58,126 nucleotides of DNA from Flavobacterium salilacus subsp. salilacus (GTDB lineage Bacteria > Bacteroidota > Bacteroidia > Flavobacteriales > Flavobacteriaceae), in assembly GCF_004634195.1 (NCBI RefSeq), contig NZ_SKBP01000013.1, forward strand, positions 1-58,126, in the 5' to 3' direction. The stretch's first letter is position 1. Every line of letters begins with the position of its first letter. Shown piece by piece: positions 44,156 through 53,474 of this stretch. A program made the position numbers and the translations under genes. The notes beneath the pieces are model-generated. The model made no database searches. It saw only the letters and a program-made list of their open reading frames with translations, and had not been told where the DNA came from.

Positions 44156-44196
44156 AAAAACAGTCAAACTAAGACTTTCTTAGAATGGCTGTTTTT
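44156..44196 (+). terminator. Terminator after metG
   Basis: AAAAACAG (44156-44163) pairs with CTGTTTTT (44189-44196), with an inner CTAAG/CTTAG stem, giving an imperfect hairpin that ends in a T run. Confidence 0.7.
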
Positions 44197-44213
44197 GCTT
44201 TGATATAATAGCC

Positions 44214-44846
44214 ATGAAAAAGAAACTTAATTTAGAAGATTGGTCACGACGTGAGCATTTTGAATTTTTCAAAAAATTTGAAGAGCCCTTTTTTGGGCTT
44301 GTTGCCAATGTAGATGTTACCAAAGCCTATGCTGTTGCAAAAAGCAGTAATGCCTCGTTCTTTTTGTATTATCTGCATAAAGTTGCTGCTGCTGTTAACG
44401 GGGTTGAAGCATTTCGTTACCGAATTGCAGGCGATGAGGTGTTTGTATATGACAGCGTTGATGTTTCGGCAACATTAACGCGAGAGGATAACACCTTTGG
44501 TTTTTCGTTCATGGAATTTCACGAGGACTTCAATGTATTTGAGCTAAGCGCCCAAAAAGAAATTGAACGGGTGCGTAACACTCCGGGGTTGTTTACCAGA
44601 GCGTTTGAAATGGATAATATTATCCATTTTTCCGCAATACCCTGGGTTAACTTCACTTCGCTGTCACATGCGCGCAGTTTTGTTTTCCCTGACAGTTGCC
44701 CGAAGATATCAGTTGGAAAAATAGTTGAAGAGAATGGGCATAAACTAATGCCGGTATCTGTGCATGTGCATCATGGTTTGATGGATGGCTACCATGTAGG
44801 GTTATTTTTTGATTTACTGCAACAGGAACTGAATAGTAATGTGTAA
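44214..44846 (+). CDS. Chloramphenicol acetyltransferase-family acyltransferase
   Basis: This 210-residue protein has the CAT fold signature: the N-terminal WSRREHFEFFKKFEEPFF, a middle FSFMEFHEDFNVF, HFSAIPWVNFTSLSHAR, and the active-site motif HHGLMDG at 186-192 (HHxxxDG). Length and motifs fit cytoplasmic trimeric CAT-type acetyltransferases, which use acetyl-CoA. Many chromosomal members of this family act on unknown substrates, so resistance to chloramphenicol is not implied. It follows metG after a terminator and is probably a separate unit. Confidence 0.9.
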   Translation: MKKKLNLEDWSRREHFEFFKKFEEPFFGLVANVDVTKAYAVAKSSNASFFLYYLHKVAAAVNGVEAFRYRIAGDEVFVYDSVDVSATLTREDNTFGFSFMEFHEDFNVFELSAQKEIERVRNTPGLFTRAFEMDNIIHFSAIPWVNFTSLSHARSFVFPDSCPKISVGKIVEENGHKLMPVSVHVHHGLMDGYHVGLFFDLLQQELNSNV

Positions 44847-44860
44847 ATACAGACTCCTTA

Positions 44861-44958
44861 AAAGTAAGATTCCCGGCGTGAGCCGGGAACCTATCTAACT
44901 AAAAAATTACTAAACAATTACGATAGACTAATCCACCATAACTTTCTTCGAAATTATT
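44861..44958 (-). repeat. 3' element copy A (hairpin plus conserved box)
   Basis: This 98-bp unit aligns without gaps to copy B at 45139-45236 (offset 278). The hairpin TTCCCGGC (44870-44877) / GCCGGGAA (44882-44889), the box TAACTAAAAAATTACTAAAC and the end of a T9SS coding sequence are all present. From 44897 to 44958 it matches copy B at 61 of 62 bases. Confidence 0.85.
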
Positions 44959-45075
44959 AAAAGCTTACCGTTGGCTTTATAATAATTACGTATTGTGCTG
45001 TATATATGAATCAGAACCTGAGAGTTCGATTTTATTAATTCGATAACTAACCTTGATTTTTCTAAAGAACAGTTT
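44928..45075 (-). pseudogene. Decayed 3' end of a T9SS type A sorting-domain gene
   Basis: Read on the minus strand, the last codons before the stop at 44928 encode IISKKVMVD, almost the same ending as the intact neighbour (IISKKIMVD). Further upstream the similarity continues in a different frame (about 44986-45065: INKIELSGSDSYIQHNT against INNNEFSSTYLNIAQQ of the neighbour), and stop codons follow. So this is a frameshifted remnant of a duplicated sorting domain, with no passenger part left. A 69-codon frame at 44986-45195 is an accident of this decay. Confidence 0.75.
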
Positions 45076-45138
45076 TATAATACTATAAATTAGTATATAA
45101 CAAATATAGTTAACATTTTGTAATTTACGAAAGATATA

Positions 45139-45236
45139 AAAGTAAGAACCCCGGCTTGCGCCGGGGATCCATCCAACTAAAAAATTACTAAACAATTACG
45201 ATAGACTAATCCACCATAATTTTCTTCGAAATTATT
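45139..45236 (-). repeat. 3' element copy B, terminator of the 45206-48298 gene
   Basis: The hairpin CCCCGGC (45149-45155) / GCCGGGG (45160-45166) sits 40 bp past the stop codon at 45206. Compared with copy A, a T-A pair of the stem has become C-G (positions 44871/44888 against 45149/45166), a compensated change. On the minus strand a TTCTTACTTTT stretch follows, so it can act as a terminator. Confidence 0.85.
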
Positions 45237-48200
45237 TGGCGGTTCTGTAAAGTAACACGCGCTATAATTACCTGTTGTGCTATATTTAAATAAGTACTCG
45301 AGAATTCGTTGTTATTAATGTTGTCACTTTCATATAAAACCCTACCTGTAAGGTCATATAAGGTAACTGATTGTATTTGTTGTGAAGTATATACTTTCAC
45401 TTTATTATCTTCGCAGAATACAACCTCTTTATTAGATATACTTACAAAATCTGTGCCAAGCGCTTCAATTGTATATATAATTTCAAATCGATCATTAAAC
45501 GTACCTTCTTCCGTGACAAAGATATAACTATTTTCGGATATGTTGCATGTAATATTCAAAAAATTATCTATTAAATATATTTTTTGTCCCTGAGCAAATA
45601 TCCCATCCCTACGGTCTATCTCAAATTTCATTTCACCTGCTGTAGCCGCGGAATATCCAAGAATCACACTATCAGTATTTTCAAAAGATGGTCGCCCTTG
45701 AATTGCCAGTTTTATATCATCATTTACAAGTGAATATAATTTTAAAGGGCCATCGGCTATGCTGCGGCCATCAATAGTGTTATCATAACCGGTAGTTGCC
45801 TGTGGGGTATATCCTATCATTATTTGCGAAAAACTATTGTTTCCTGTATCGCTAAGGTTAAGCCATAATCTGGATACATCACTATCCTGATTTTCCATGC
45901 GGAAAAACTGGTTACTACTGTCTCCTAAACGCATATCGTTTGTAAAAGTGATATTGCCTTCGGCTATGGTGTTTACAAAAAATCCTTGTCCAGTATTTAA
46001 CTTGTCAATAGGGTCATACGAATATTCATTAGTACCGCCCGGAGCTTTATTGGCTGTAAAACCAAGTGTGGTAAGTGTGCAGTATGTTGTTTCGTCAGGA
46101 TTATTTGTTTTCCTCCAAAACCATAATGTTCCTTCTATTACACTACTGTTTGTATTTATAAATTCTGTAGCACTTATTGGTGAAGGGTAGGGGTTTCCTA
46201 TAGCACTGTATGATGATTCGGTTCCTGTATATTCTAACAGTTTGGTTATTGTTCCGTTATGAGGTGTTCCTGCAAACATACCTGTAAATACAGCGGGAGT
46301 TGTAGGGTGGTTATTTGGTGCCCGAATAAGGTAACCTTCCGCCAATTCAAAATCTTCTTCGGGAGAAATATGATAATAAAGGTTTTCAGGGGTATTGAAA
46401 GCATAAAACCTGTTTTCCAGCGTCATAGGTGAAAATTCAAGTAACTGCTGCCCTTCAACAGGAGATGACCACAGGGTATAATCGAGTCTCATAATCTTAG
46501 AACTGTTTCTTACAACATTTATGCTGCCTTCGTTATCAATATCATCTGTTTGCAATAACGATGCTTTATTCTCAAGCGTCATTGAGGCGGTTGGTGCTAC
46601 TGTCAACTTTCCTTTTACTGTAATGTTTACTTCTTCGGCAACAGTCATTACAGCATTATTTACTACCCGGCAGGAGCACATTTCTATATCTTCATCAATA
46701 GTAAGATCATTTTCTATAATAACAGGAGTGTCAATAGTGGGTGTATCGCTCCAAACGCCATTATACACTACCGGAGTTGGTACAGTAACTTGAAAAGTCG
46801 CTTCGGCTGTATAGGTGTTACATACTGTATTTACAATACGCACCCAATAAGTTGTTGTTTCGGCAGGAGCTATCGTGATGCTGCTTCCTGTTTCACCTTC
46901 TATAATATTATTTCCTGCGGTATCGCCGGTACCCCACTGGTAAGCACCGTTTATACCTAATTCCCCACCGTTGGCAGTAATAGTCATAGTGCCTCCGGTA
47001 CAAAATACTGAATTTCCTGAAACAGAAGAAGGAGCTGTTGCTGCTTCTGTTGGGGTTAATGTCAATTCGGCATTGGCATCGCCCCCGCTCTCTTCGGTTC
47101 TTAATTCCATAGTACTGTTTTCATCAAGGTCATACGTGCCTATTACCTGACTGCCTACGCCGCCGCTCCAACCCACGGCGCTCCATACAACTTCACCATT
47201 TATATATAACCTGCTGGAGTCGTCCCAGTTTGTCATAGTAACAATATATCTTCCACAAGGAAAGCCTTGTCTTTTATGTACAAATGTAAAGTCGTTTACA
47301 GGTACAATGCAACCTTCCCAACCGGAATAGCTTGAAGGAGACTCTGCCTTAGGCCAAATGTTTTGTGTATTAAAACCAAGTGTTGATTGTGTATAGAAAC
47401 CTAAATAGGTGCTACCTGTTAAATCTAAATCAGTGCCATTGTAGCTGTAAACATTCCAAACATTATCTCCAAAAATGTCAGGGTCACCCCCCGGAGGATT
47501 TGTAATGGTTACAAGTACAGATACTCCGTCTGTGTATCCTGAACAAGGGGATCCGTTTACGCGGCGAACCCAATAATAAGTATCTGAAGCAGGATATACT
47601 GTTATAGATGCAGAGGTTTGTCCGGCTATAATATTTTCGCCTATTGTGCCTGTTCCCCATTCATAAGTTGACCCTGTGCCTGCTGTACCGCCGCTTGCAG
47701 TAAGTGTTGTGCTGCTGTTACATGGTATTTCGGTTGTGCCGCTTATAGCTGTTGGTGCGGTAGCGTTACAAGAAGCTGATTCATAGGTAAAAGATACCCG
47801 TGAATCTCCGCCATGTTCAAAGTATTCATAAACTAAATCAACAGGTCCACTTAAAAAATAGGTGGCTGTTTTTGTTTGGTAACCATGGTCAGCCCAATCG
47901 CTAAGATTATCAGCAAAGGTGTTTCCGCCATCAAAACTTAGTCTGTAGCCGTCATCTCCACCTACGGTAAAGGTATAAAAACCTTCCGCAAATGTTTTCT
48001 GCATTTTATAAATTACCATGAAGTTCGTGTCAAAGCTTCCGCACATTGTGGGGCTGCTAAGTGCTCCGGCGCCAAGGTTTTGATCGAATATTTCCGGTTG
48101 GGTTACATATCCGTTATAGGTAGTGGGCATTGCAGGCGGATTTCCACTGTCTAATCCGGAATATACGTAGCCTATCCATTGTCCTGCACCGTAAGTAGAT

Positions 48201-48298
48201 TGGTCGCCAAATGTGCATTGTGCTCTGCTTGAAGCAGAATAAAATATAGCAGCCAGCAAGATGCTGTAAGTAAACTTTGAGAGTATAAAATTTTTCAT
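45206..48298 (-). CDS. T9SS type A secreted mosaic protein (PA14-like and Ig-like modules)
   Basis: This 1030-residue protein has a signal peptide (1-26). A PA14-like beta module at about 27-175 (FAEGFYTFTVGGDDGYRLSF) is followed by an Ig-like module at about 180-270 (TYYWVRRVNGSPCSGY), a second beta module at about 275-420 (GRYIVTMTNWDDSSRLYING) and another Ig-like module at about 425-510. The C-terminal block at about 515-1030 is shared with the neighbour at 48629-52768 (LDYTLWSSPVEGQQLLEFSP, LNTGQGFFV, then a type A sorting domain that ends IISKKIMVD). PA14-type modules bind carbohydrate in several families, so adhesion to a glycan is possible; no catalytic residues were seen. T9SS export is expected. 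Confidence 0.88.
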   Translation of the reverse strand: MKNFILSKFTYSILLAAIFYSASSRAQCTFGDQSTYGAGQWIGYVYSGLDSGNPPAMPTTYNGYVTQPEIFDQNLGAGALSSPTMCGSFDTNFMVIYKMQKTFAEGFYTFTVGGDDGYRLSFDGGNTFADNLSDWADHGYQTKTATYFLSGPVDLVYEYFEHGGDSRVSFTYESASCNATAPTAISGTTEIPCNSSTTLTASGGTAGTGSTYEWGTGTIGENIIAGQTSASITVYPASDTYYWVRRVNGSPCSGYTDGVSVLVTITNPPGGDPDIFGDNVWNVYSYNGTDLDLTGSTYLGFYTQSTLGFNTQNIWPKAESPSSYSGWEGCIVPVNDFTFVHKRQGFPCGRYIVTMTNWDDSSRLYINGEVVWSAVGWSGGVGSQVIGTYDLDENSTMELRTEESGGDANAELTLTPTEAATAPSSVSGNSVFCTGGTMTITANGGELGINGAYQWGTGDTAGNNIIEGETGSSITIAPAETTTYWVRIVNTVCNTYTAEATFQVTVPTPVVYNGVWSDTPTIDTPVIIENDLTIDEDIEMCSCRVVNNAVMTVAEEVNITVKGKLTVAPTASMTLENKASLLQTDDIDNEGSINVVRNSSKIMRLDYTLWSSPVEGQQLLEFSPMTLENRFYAFNTPENLYYHISPEEDFELAEGYLIRAPNNHPTTPAVFTGMFAGTPHNGTITKLLEYTGTESSYSAIGNPYPSPISATEFINTNSSVIEGTLWFWRKTNNPDETTYCTLTTLGFTANKAPGGTNEYSYDPIDKLNTGQGFFVNTIAEGNITFTNDMRLGDSSNQFFRMENQDSDVSRLWLNLSDTGNNSFSQIMIGYTPQATTGYDNTIDGRSIADGPLKLYSLVNDDIKLAIQGRPSFENTDSVILGYSAATAGEMKFEIDRRDGIFAQGQKIYLIDNFLNITCNISENSYIFVTEEGTFNDRFEIIYTIEALGTDFVSISNKEVVFCEDNKVKVYTSQQIQSVTLYDLTGRVLYESDNINNNEFSSTYLNIAQQVIIARVTLQNRQIISKKIMVD

Positions 48299-48440
48299 TT
48301 TGGGGATGAGTATTAAGGGGTTTTATAGAACTCTTTTATTATTTTATGTACTTTGAGCGGGGTATTTTATATAAAGGAATTTGAAAAGTGTAAGAAAATA
48401 ATCTATAATAAAATGTCGTACTTCTTTATAATGGAAAATC

Positions 48441-48490
48441 CCCCACTAGCGAACTAGTGGGGAACCTTACATCCAACTAAAAAATTACTA
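48441..48490 (-). repeat. 3' element copy C (hairpin plus conserved box)
   Basis: The hairpin CCCCACTAG (48441-48449) / CTAGTGGGG (48454-48462), loop CGAA, is followed by ATCCAACTAAAAAATTACTA, which copies the box of copy B. The stem sequence is unrelated to copies A and B, so the box and the hairpin layout are conserved rather than the stem. Confidence 0.75.
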
Positions 48491-48571
48491 AAACATATAA
48501 TGACCTGAATCATTATAATAATCGTACGAGTCCTTAATCATTAATAAGCGACTGTTGAAGTTATTTTTTTT

Positions 48572-48599
48572 AATCTCCGGCTTTAAAAAGCCGGAGATT
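48572..48599 (-). terminator. Hairpin after the 48629-52768 gene
   Basis: AATCTCCGGCTT (48572-48583) / AAGCCGGAGATT (48588-48599), a 12-bp perfect stem with a 4-nt loop, lies 30 bp past the stop codon at 48629. On the minus strand it is followed by A rather than T residues, so its strength as a terminator is uncertain. Confidence 0.65.
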
Positions 48600-48628
48600 T
48601 CTATTTTATTATTTTAGGTAGATAAACC

Positions 48629-51600
48629 TTAGTTTATCATTACTTTTTTAGAAACAACCTGATTGTTTTCAAGCGTTATCATTACAATAGCTACTTGCTG
48701 CTGTATGTTTAGTGTTGCAGTAAACTTGCTGTTATCTACTTTTTGGTTTTGGTATAATACTTTTCCAAGTAAATCGTAAACCACTACAGATTCTATATTT
48801 TGAGGTGCATTTATAGAAAGCTCGTTATTGTTTTGGTAAACCACTACTTCACTATCATTGAACTGTGGATTATTTGTATCCAGTGTTCCTTCTATAGAGT
48901 AGATAATTTGAAACCTGTTATCAAATGTCCCTATTTCAGAGTTAAAAGTATAGTCGCCTTCCGCAAGGTTATAGGTTGTGTTAGTTAACTTATCTACAAG
49001 GTATAAAGCTTGTCCATCTGCAAAAAGTCCGTCCATATGGTCTATAGTAAAACTAAAAGTACCTGCTATTTCTGTTTCAAATCCTATTTTTACAGTATCA
49101 GTTACTGCAAAGGTACCTCTTGATTGTATAGACAGTTTTAAACTTTCTTCTTCAGTAGCGCCATCTAATATTGTATATAGGCTAACATCTCCATCAAGGA
49201 AAGCTCTGCCGTCATATCCGTTATCATATCCTTCTGTAGCTAATGCTGAGTGAGCAATAAGTGTTTGAGAGAATACCGTTTCATCTTCAGTAACTACGTT
49301 TAGCCAGTAACGGTTAGTTTGGTTATCAATATCTTGCTGTGCTTCACTTGCGTTGTTTTCGCTACGGAAGAAGTTGTTGTAATTTACTGTTTCACGCATG
49401 TTGTTTCTAAACACTATCTCGTTGTCATTTAAAGCTCTTACAAAGAAACCTTGCCCTGTGTTTAATACTCCATCTTCTATAATATTAAATGGATTTTCTA
49501 TCAGTTGGTTTCCTCCGTCTCCGTTTTCACCGCCACCGCCCGGGGCATTATTGGCAACCCAGCCTATTTTGTTTATTGTGCAGTAAGTGGTTTTTGTAGG
49601 GTCGTTAGTTTTTCTCCATACCCATAGTGTTCCTTCTATATTGTCAATGTTAGCATCAATAAATTTTTTAACATTTATTGGCGATGAGTAAGGATTACCT
49701 ACCATCTTGTAGCTTTCATCACCGTTAGTATATTCCATTGCAACTCTTACAGTACCGTTGTTAGGAGTTCCAACAAACTCTCCGTGATATACGCTTGGCA
49801 CACTAGATGAATGGTTATTAGCTACGCGTATAAGATATCCGTGTGCTTTCTCAAAAAGTGTACTCGCAGGGTCTGCTATCGAAAAGAACAAATTCTCTGC
49901 AGTATTAAAGTCATAGAAACGATTAGTTAATGTTTGTGGCGAAAAGTCAAGCAACGTTTGTGTCCCTGTTACCGGAGATGACCATATTGTATAGTCAAGA
50001 CGTTTTATCATGGAGCTGTTTCGTTTAATGGTAACAGTACCTTCGTTAGCTGTGTCCTCAATTTGTATAAGGTTACAACTGTTTTCAAAGGTTAATGCAG
50101 AACCGTCTTCAACATTTACGCTGTGTGTTACTATTGCATTAGACTCGTTCTCGAAAAGTACGTTAGCACCGTCAATAACAAATACCGAACAAGCATATAG
50201 TGTACCGCCATTTTGAGTAAAATCTCCTGCGAAAATAACATCCGTATTTGCAGTAGGCTCACCACCTATCCATGCTGCACCATCCCATGTTACACTGTTG
50301 TCGCAATAAACGCCATCTCCTGAGCCCGGCGCCGGCATTTGTATCGGGCCAAATTCATCAGCACCCATATCAGGAGCATCTGTGTTTCTTATTTGGCCAT
50401 CTATATCTTTAGTAATGGTAGCTATAGGTGTACCCAAGTTATTAATAGCATCGTTGTCGTTACCGGCTAAGTGTAAATCGTTGGCTGAAACAAATACTGG
50501 CAACTCACTTATTGAGTTGGTATCTTTTCCTGTGAATGACTGCCATCCTGAAAGCGTTGTTTGGTAATCAGGGTTAGCTGGCCAGTCAGCAGAACCTGCA
50601 CTTGAAATAAACCCTATTTTATCATTTGAATAATAGTTGTTATAATCCAAGTGGCTGAAAAGGCTGTTTATACTGCTTAGCGATTTGTTTACAAGTATTG
50701 CTGTTCTTCTTGTTCCTGTAGTTTGATTATTAATGAATATATTATTTCTTACATCTAAAGAACCATTTACACTTGAGTGTACATATAAAGCTGATGAGTA
50801 TCCATTGCTTGGTTGATTTGTGTTAAGCACAACAGTATTGTGATATATTTTGTAACCACCACCTGAATTTATATTTATACCATGTCCGTTTTCATCAGCA
50901 GTACTGTTACCCTGAGCTATAACGTTAAGGATAAAGTTATTTGCTACAAGTATGTTTGAACTGTTGTTTGTAGAAGCTAATGTTATACCTGCAAATGTGT
51001 GTGAATCTGTTGTGGTTCTGGTAAGGTCGCGCATGTTGTTTCTAAGGATAGAACCATCAGTCGTGTTGTTGGCAACGTGGATACCTGCCGATCTTAGATC
51101 GCCCGAATTCGTGTCACGATATAAGTTATATACATAATTATCATTATATTCAAAACCGTTGACGTTAGATAGGTACGCAGGCTGAATGATAGTTTCCGTA
51201 TTGTTTTCAGAACCCAAATCATTTTGGTGTATCACCACATTAGTTGTGCGTGTAGTTGCATTACCTTCAATATAAACACCCTGCTTTACGTTCATAAAGT
51301 CGTTACCTATTACTTTTAGGTTAGCGTTGTCTGCCGTAGCAGCACTAAAGGCATTATTGTTACCTGATTGATTACTTCCTGAATATACACCTACACAAAA
51401 ATTGCCACCATCGTTTTTATATTCCTGTCTTAATTTACAGTATTTTATAGTATTGTTAGTCGCTCCGTTTGAACCGTTTGAAGCAATCCATATTACTGAA
51501 CGGTGTGTGTAGTCTATATCGCTATTATTTTTAATGATAAGGTTTCTGGTACTGTCATTAACGTCGTTACTTCCGTCAAAAACAATGTAGTCTGCACCAT

Positions 51601-52768
51601 TAAGTTTAAATACAGCAGGAACTCCTGTGTAGTGGTTAACGTTAGTAGCTTCTATCCTTACATTTACACTCTTGTTTGGTTTAAAAGTAACTGTGTTAAC
51701 GGCAGAACTACCTGTAAAGTTGTTAATAGTTATAGGGAATATTTCACCGGAAGCGTTATTGTATAATACGTTTTTCAGAATAAAAGTTACCGGACCTGAA
51801 ACACCATTGCTGTTAAGGTGGTTTACTGCCGCTGTAATCGTTGTAAAGTGTCCGTTTGTACCTACATAATAAGTGCCATTTAGGCTGCCGGTAGGTGTTG
51901 TTCCTTCCACTATTATGTTTACTGTGGCAGTATCATTAGGATCAACCCCGTTACCAATAGTATAGGTAAAAGAATCAGTGCCAGAATATCCTGAAGAAGG
52001 AGTGTAAGTAATTGTATTATTGCCATTCACAACAGCCGTACCGTGCGATGCAGGAGTACCTAAAGTCATATAGTTAATGGCTGAACTTCCTGCAATATCA
52101 TTAGCCAATACGCTAAAATTACCACTGTTATTAATGTTTATTGTATAAGCATCATCAACAGCATTAAGCACGGTGCTGTACGGGCTAACTGTACCGGTTA
52201 ATGTAGGGCCTTGAGTAGAACCATTGTAAGTTGTATTTCTGATGTAGAAATCTTTGTAGTATTTGTTTGGTTGCCCATAAGTATATATTCTTATATACAA
52301 TGTTGTGTTCTCTAACACAGAGTAGCCCGTGGGAAAACTAAGACTTATTTGGTTGTTGCTACTTCCTCGATTTAATGTCTGCGTAGATTGTAATAATGTT
52401 CCATTAGAGGTAAACGAAGGTGAAGTTGAATACCTTACCTGTAAATTTTTAGGTCCTTCATTACCATTAGGAGAATTGTATGTTAAACTAAACCCAGAAG
52501 GATTTAAAGCATAACCAGATCCAACAGTTACAGTGAATTCCGTGTATTCATTGTAGTCCAGATTGTTGTTGTTGTTAGGAGAGCTTTGAAATCTAAATCC
52601 TGACCAATTGTCATTTTGTAAAGAAATGGTACCGTTTGTAGTCAGTGTGGTAGCTGTGATGCCTGTTGCATCTGGTGCTGGAGTTGACGTGTTGTTCCAA
52701 CGCACGAGGTTTGTTTGCGTAAAGCCAATAAAAGGCAATAGCATGAGTAAAAGTAGTGACTTTTTCAT
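48629..52768 (-). CDS. T9SS type A secreted protein with beta-helix passenger
   Basis: This 1379-residue protein has a signal peptide (1-17), a jelly-roll-like module at about 20-195, and a cadherin-like Ig module at about 198-290 (NAVDDAYTININNSGNFSVL, then SGYSGTDSFTYTIGNG). A long region at about 295-800 has short repeats of NNxxxxNxI type that fit a right-handed parallel beta-helix (YYVGTNGHFTTITAAVNHLN; SILRNNMRDLTRT; NSGGGYKIYHNTVVLN). The C-terminal block at about 820-1379 is shared with the neighbour at 45206-48298 (LDYTIWSSPVTGTQTLLDFS, VLNTGQGFFVRALNDNE) and ends in a type A sorting domain (VVSKKVMIN). Beta-helix folds occur in adhesins and polysaccharide lyases; no lyase active site could be recognised. 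T9SS export is expected. Confidence 0.88.
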   Translation of the reverse strand: MKKSLLLLMLLPFIGFTQTNLVRWNNTSTPAPDATGITATTLTTNGTISLQNDNWSGFRFQSSPNNNNNLDYNEYTEFTVTVGSGYALNPSGFSLTYNSPNGNEGPKNLQVRYSTSPSFTSNGTLLQSTQTLNRGSSNNQISLSFPTGYSVLENTTLYIRIYTYGQPNKYYKDFYIRNTTYNGSTQGPTLTGTVSPYSTVLNAVDDAYTININNSGNFSVLANDIAGSSAINYMTLGTPASHGTAVVNGNNTITYTPSSGYSGTDSFTYTIGNGVDPNDTATVNIIVEGTTPTGSLNGTYYVGTNGHFTTITAAVNHLNSNGVSGPVTFILKNVLYNNASGEIFPITINNFTGSSAVNTVTFKPNKSVNVRIEATNVNHYTGVPAVFKLNGADYIVFDGSNDVNDSTRNLIIKNNSDIDYTHRSVIWIASNGSNGATNNTIKYCKLRQEYKNDGGNFCVGVYSGSNQSGNNNAFSAATADNANLKVIGNDFMNVKQGVYIEGNATTRTTNVVIHQNDLGSENNTETIIQPAYLSNVNGFEYNDNYVYNLYRDTNSGDLRSAGIHVANNTTDGSILRNNMRDLTRTTTDSHTFAGITLASTNNSSNILVANNFILNVIAQGNSTADENGHGININSGGGYKIYHNTVVLNTNQPSNGYSSALYVHSSVNGSLDVRNNIFINNQTTGTRRTAILVNKSLSSINSLFSHLDYNNYYSNDKIGFISSAGSADWPANPDYQTTLSGWQSFTGKDTNSISELPVFVSANDLHLAGNDNDAINNLGTPIATITKDIDGQIRNTDAPDMGADEFGPIQMPAPGSGDGVYCDNSVTWDGAAWIGGEPTANTDVIFAGDFTQNGGTLYACSVFVIDGANVLFENESNAIVTHSVNVEDGSALTFENSCNLIQIEDTANEGTVTIKRNSSMIKRLDYTIWSSPVTGTQTLLDFSPQTLTNRFYDFNTAENLFFSIADPASTLFEKAHGYLIRVANNHSSSVPSVYHGEFVGTPNNGTVRVAMEYTNGDESYKMVGNPYSSPINVKKFIDANIDNIEGTLWVWRKTNDPTKTTYCTINKIGWVANNAPGGGGENGDGGNQLIENPFNIIEDGVLNTGQGFFVRALNDNEIVFRNNMRETVNYNNFFRSENNASEAQQDIDNQTNRYWLNVVTEDETVFSQTLIAHSALATEGYDNGYDGRAFLDGDVSLYTILDGATEEESLKLSIQSRGTFAVTDTVKIGFETEIAGTFSFTIDHMDGLFADGQALYLVDKLTNTTYNLAEGDYTFNSEIGTFDNRFQIIYSIEGTLDTNNPQFNDSEVVVYQNNNELSINAPQNIESVVVYDLLGKVLYQNQKVDNSKFTATLNIQQQVAIVMITLENNQVVSKKVMIN

Positions 52769-53474
52769 TCTAGTAATTAATTTTAATTTAGGTAGTTATG
52801 GGGGGCATAACTATTTTTGGTTGCGGGTGCAAAATTATATTATATTTTTAAATAAAAAAATTTTTTAAAGATTATTTTTCTGTCTTTGTATTATTCGTAT
52901 AATAACTTAAAAAAGTTGATACACGACTATTTATAGTGATAAAATTTAATTGTTACTTGTTTTATTTTTTCCTTCCGGATTTTTGGCAATAGTGTAATGT
53001 AATAATGAAAATTACAGATACCTAAAATCTTCTTAATCCTGATTTATTTGTTACCAAATATTTCTATATCCTGCTGCAAATATATATCGTGGATATGTGA
53101 TGTTTTTACTTTTTCTATATTATTAAAAAATAGCTGTATAGATTTTTTTTATTTCTCCTAAGCTATCTTGATTTATAGGGTCGATAACTATTTTAATATT
53201 TTACAAAATAAAGTAGATATTATCTGTAAATCATTAACATGCTTATAGACAAACCATAGACAAAACCGGGTTTTTTCGCCCTTTTTTTGATTTATGACTT
53301 TGAAATTTAGGTTGTTCAAGAATTTTAATTCTATATGTAGTATAAATGTGTGTTTGTTATTGAACGGATATTGTTAACCATTCAACGATAATTAGTGTGG
53401 TTTGTTACTATAAAAAAAAGTAGTAACACATACTCTTAATTTAGGCTTAGAAAGTGCATTGTGAATTTAAAAAA
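52769..53474. other. 706-bp AT-rich intergenic region
   Basis: The largest gene-free stretch in the window separates the beta-helix gene from the TPR regulator, both on the minus strand. It holds a candidate promoter box for the beta-helix gene (52830-52837) and a weak hairpin GTTACTA/TAGTAAC (about 53404-53428) that may end the TPR regulator transcript. No conserved frame, tRNA or known RNA fold was recognised in the rest. Confidence 0.6.
52830..52837 (-). promoter_or_regulatory. Candidate -7 promoter box for the beta-helix protein gene
   Basis: The minus strand reads TAATTTTG (TAnnTTTG), with TTTT 19 bp upstream in place of TTTG. The predicted leader is about 55 nt to the ATG at 52768. Confidence 0.45.

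Larger units (their letters stand above)
44847..45205. other. 359-bp intergenic region with two repeat copies and a gene remnant
   Basis: Between the acyltransferase (+) and the T9SS gene (-) lie copy A of a 3' element (44861-44958), the start of copy B (45139-45236, which runs into the 3' end of the T9SS gene), and between them the decayed C-terminal coding fragment described separately. Confidence 0.8.
48299..48628. other. 330-bp intergenic region between two T9SS genes
   Basis: It holds copy C of the 3' element (48441-48490), a second hairpin (48572-48599) just past the 48629-52768 gene, and between them an AT-rich part with a possible coding trace (minus-strand 48500-48560, NSRLLMIKDSYDYYN), which may be another worn sorting-domain end. 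No TAnnTTTG box for the 45206-48298 gene was found. Confidence 0.6.

Noticed and set aside
44986..45195. 69-codon minus-strand frame between the acyltransferase and the T9SS gene
   Set aside because: Its 3' part is the frameshifted sorting-domain remnant and its 5' part is the repeat element, so it is not an intact gene.
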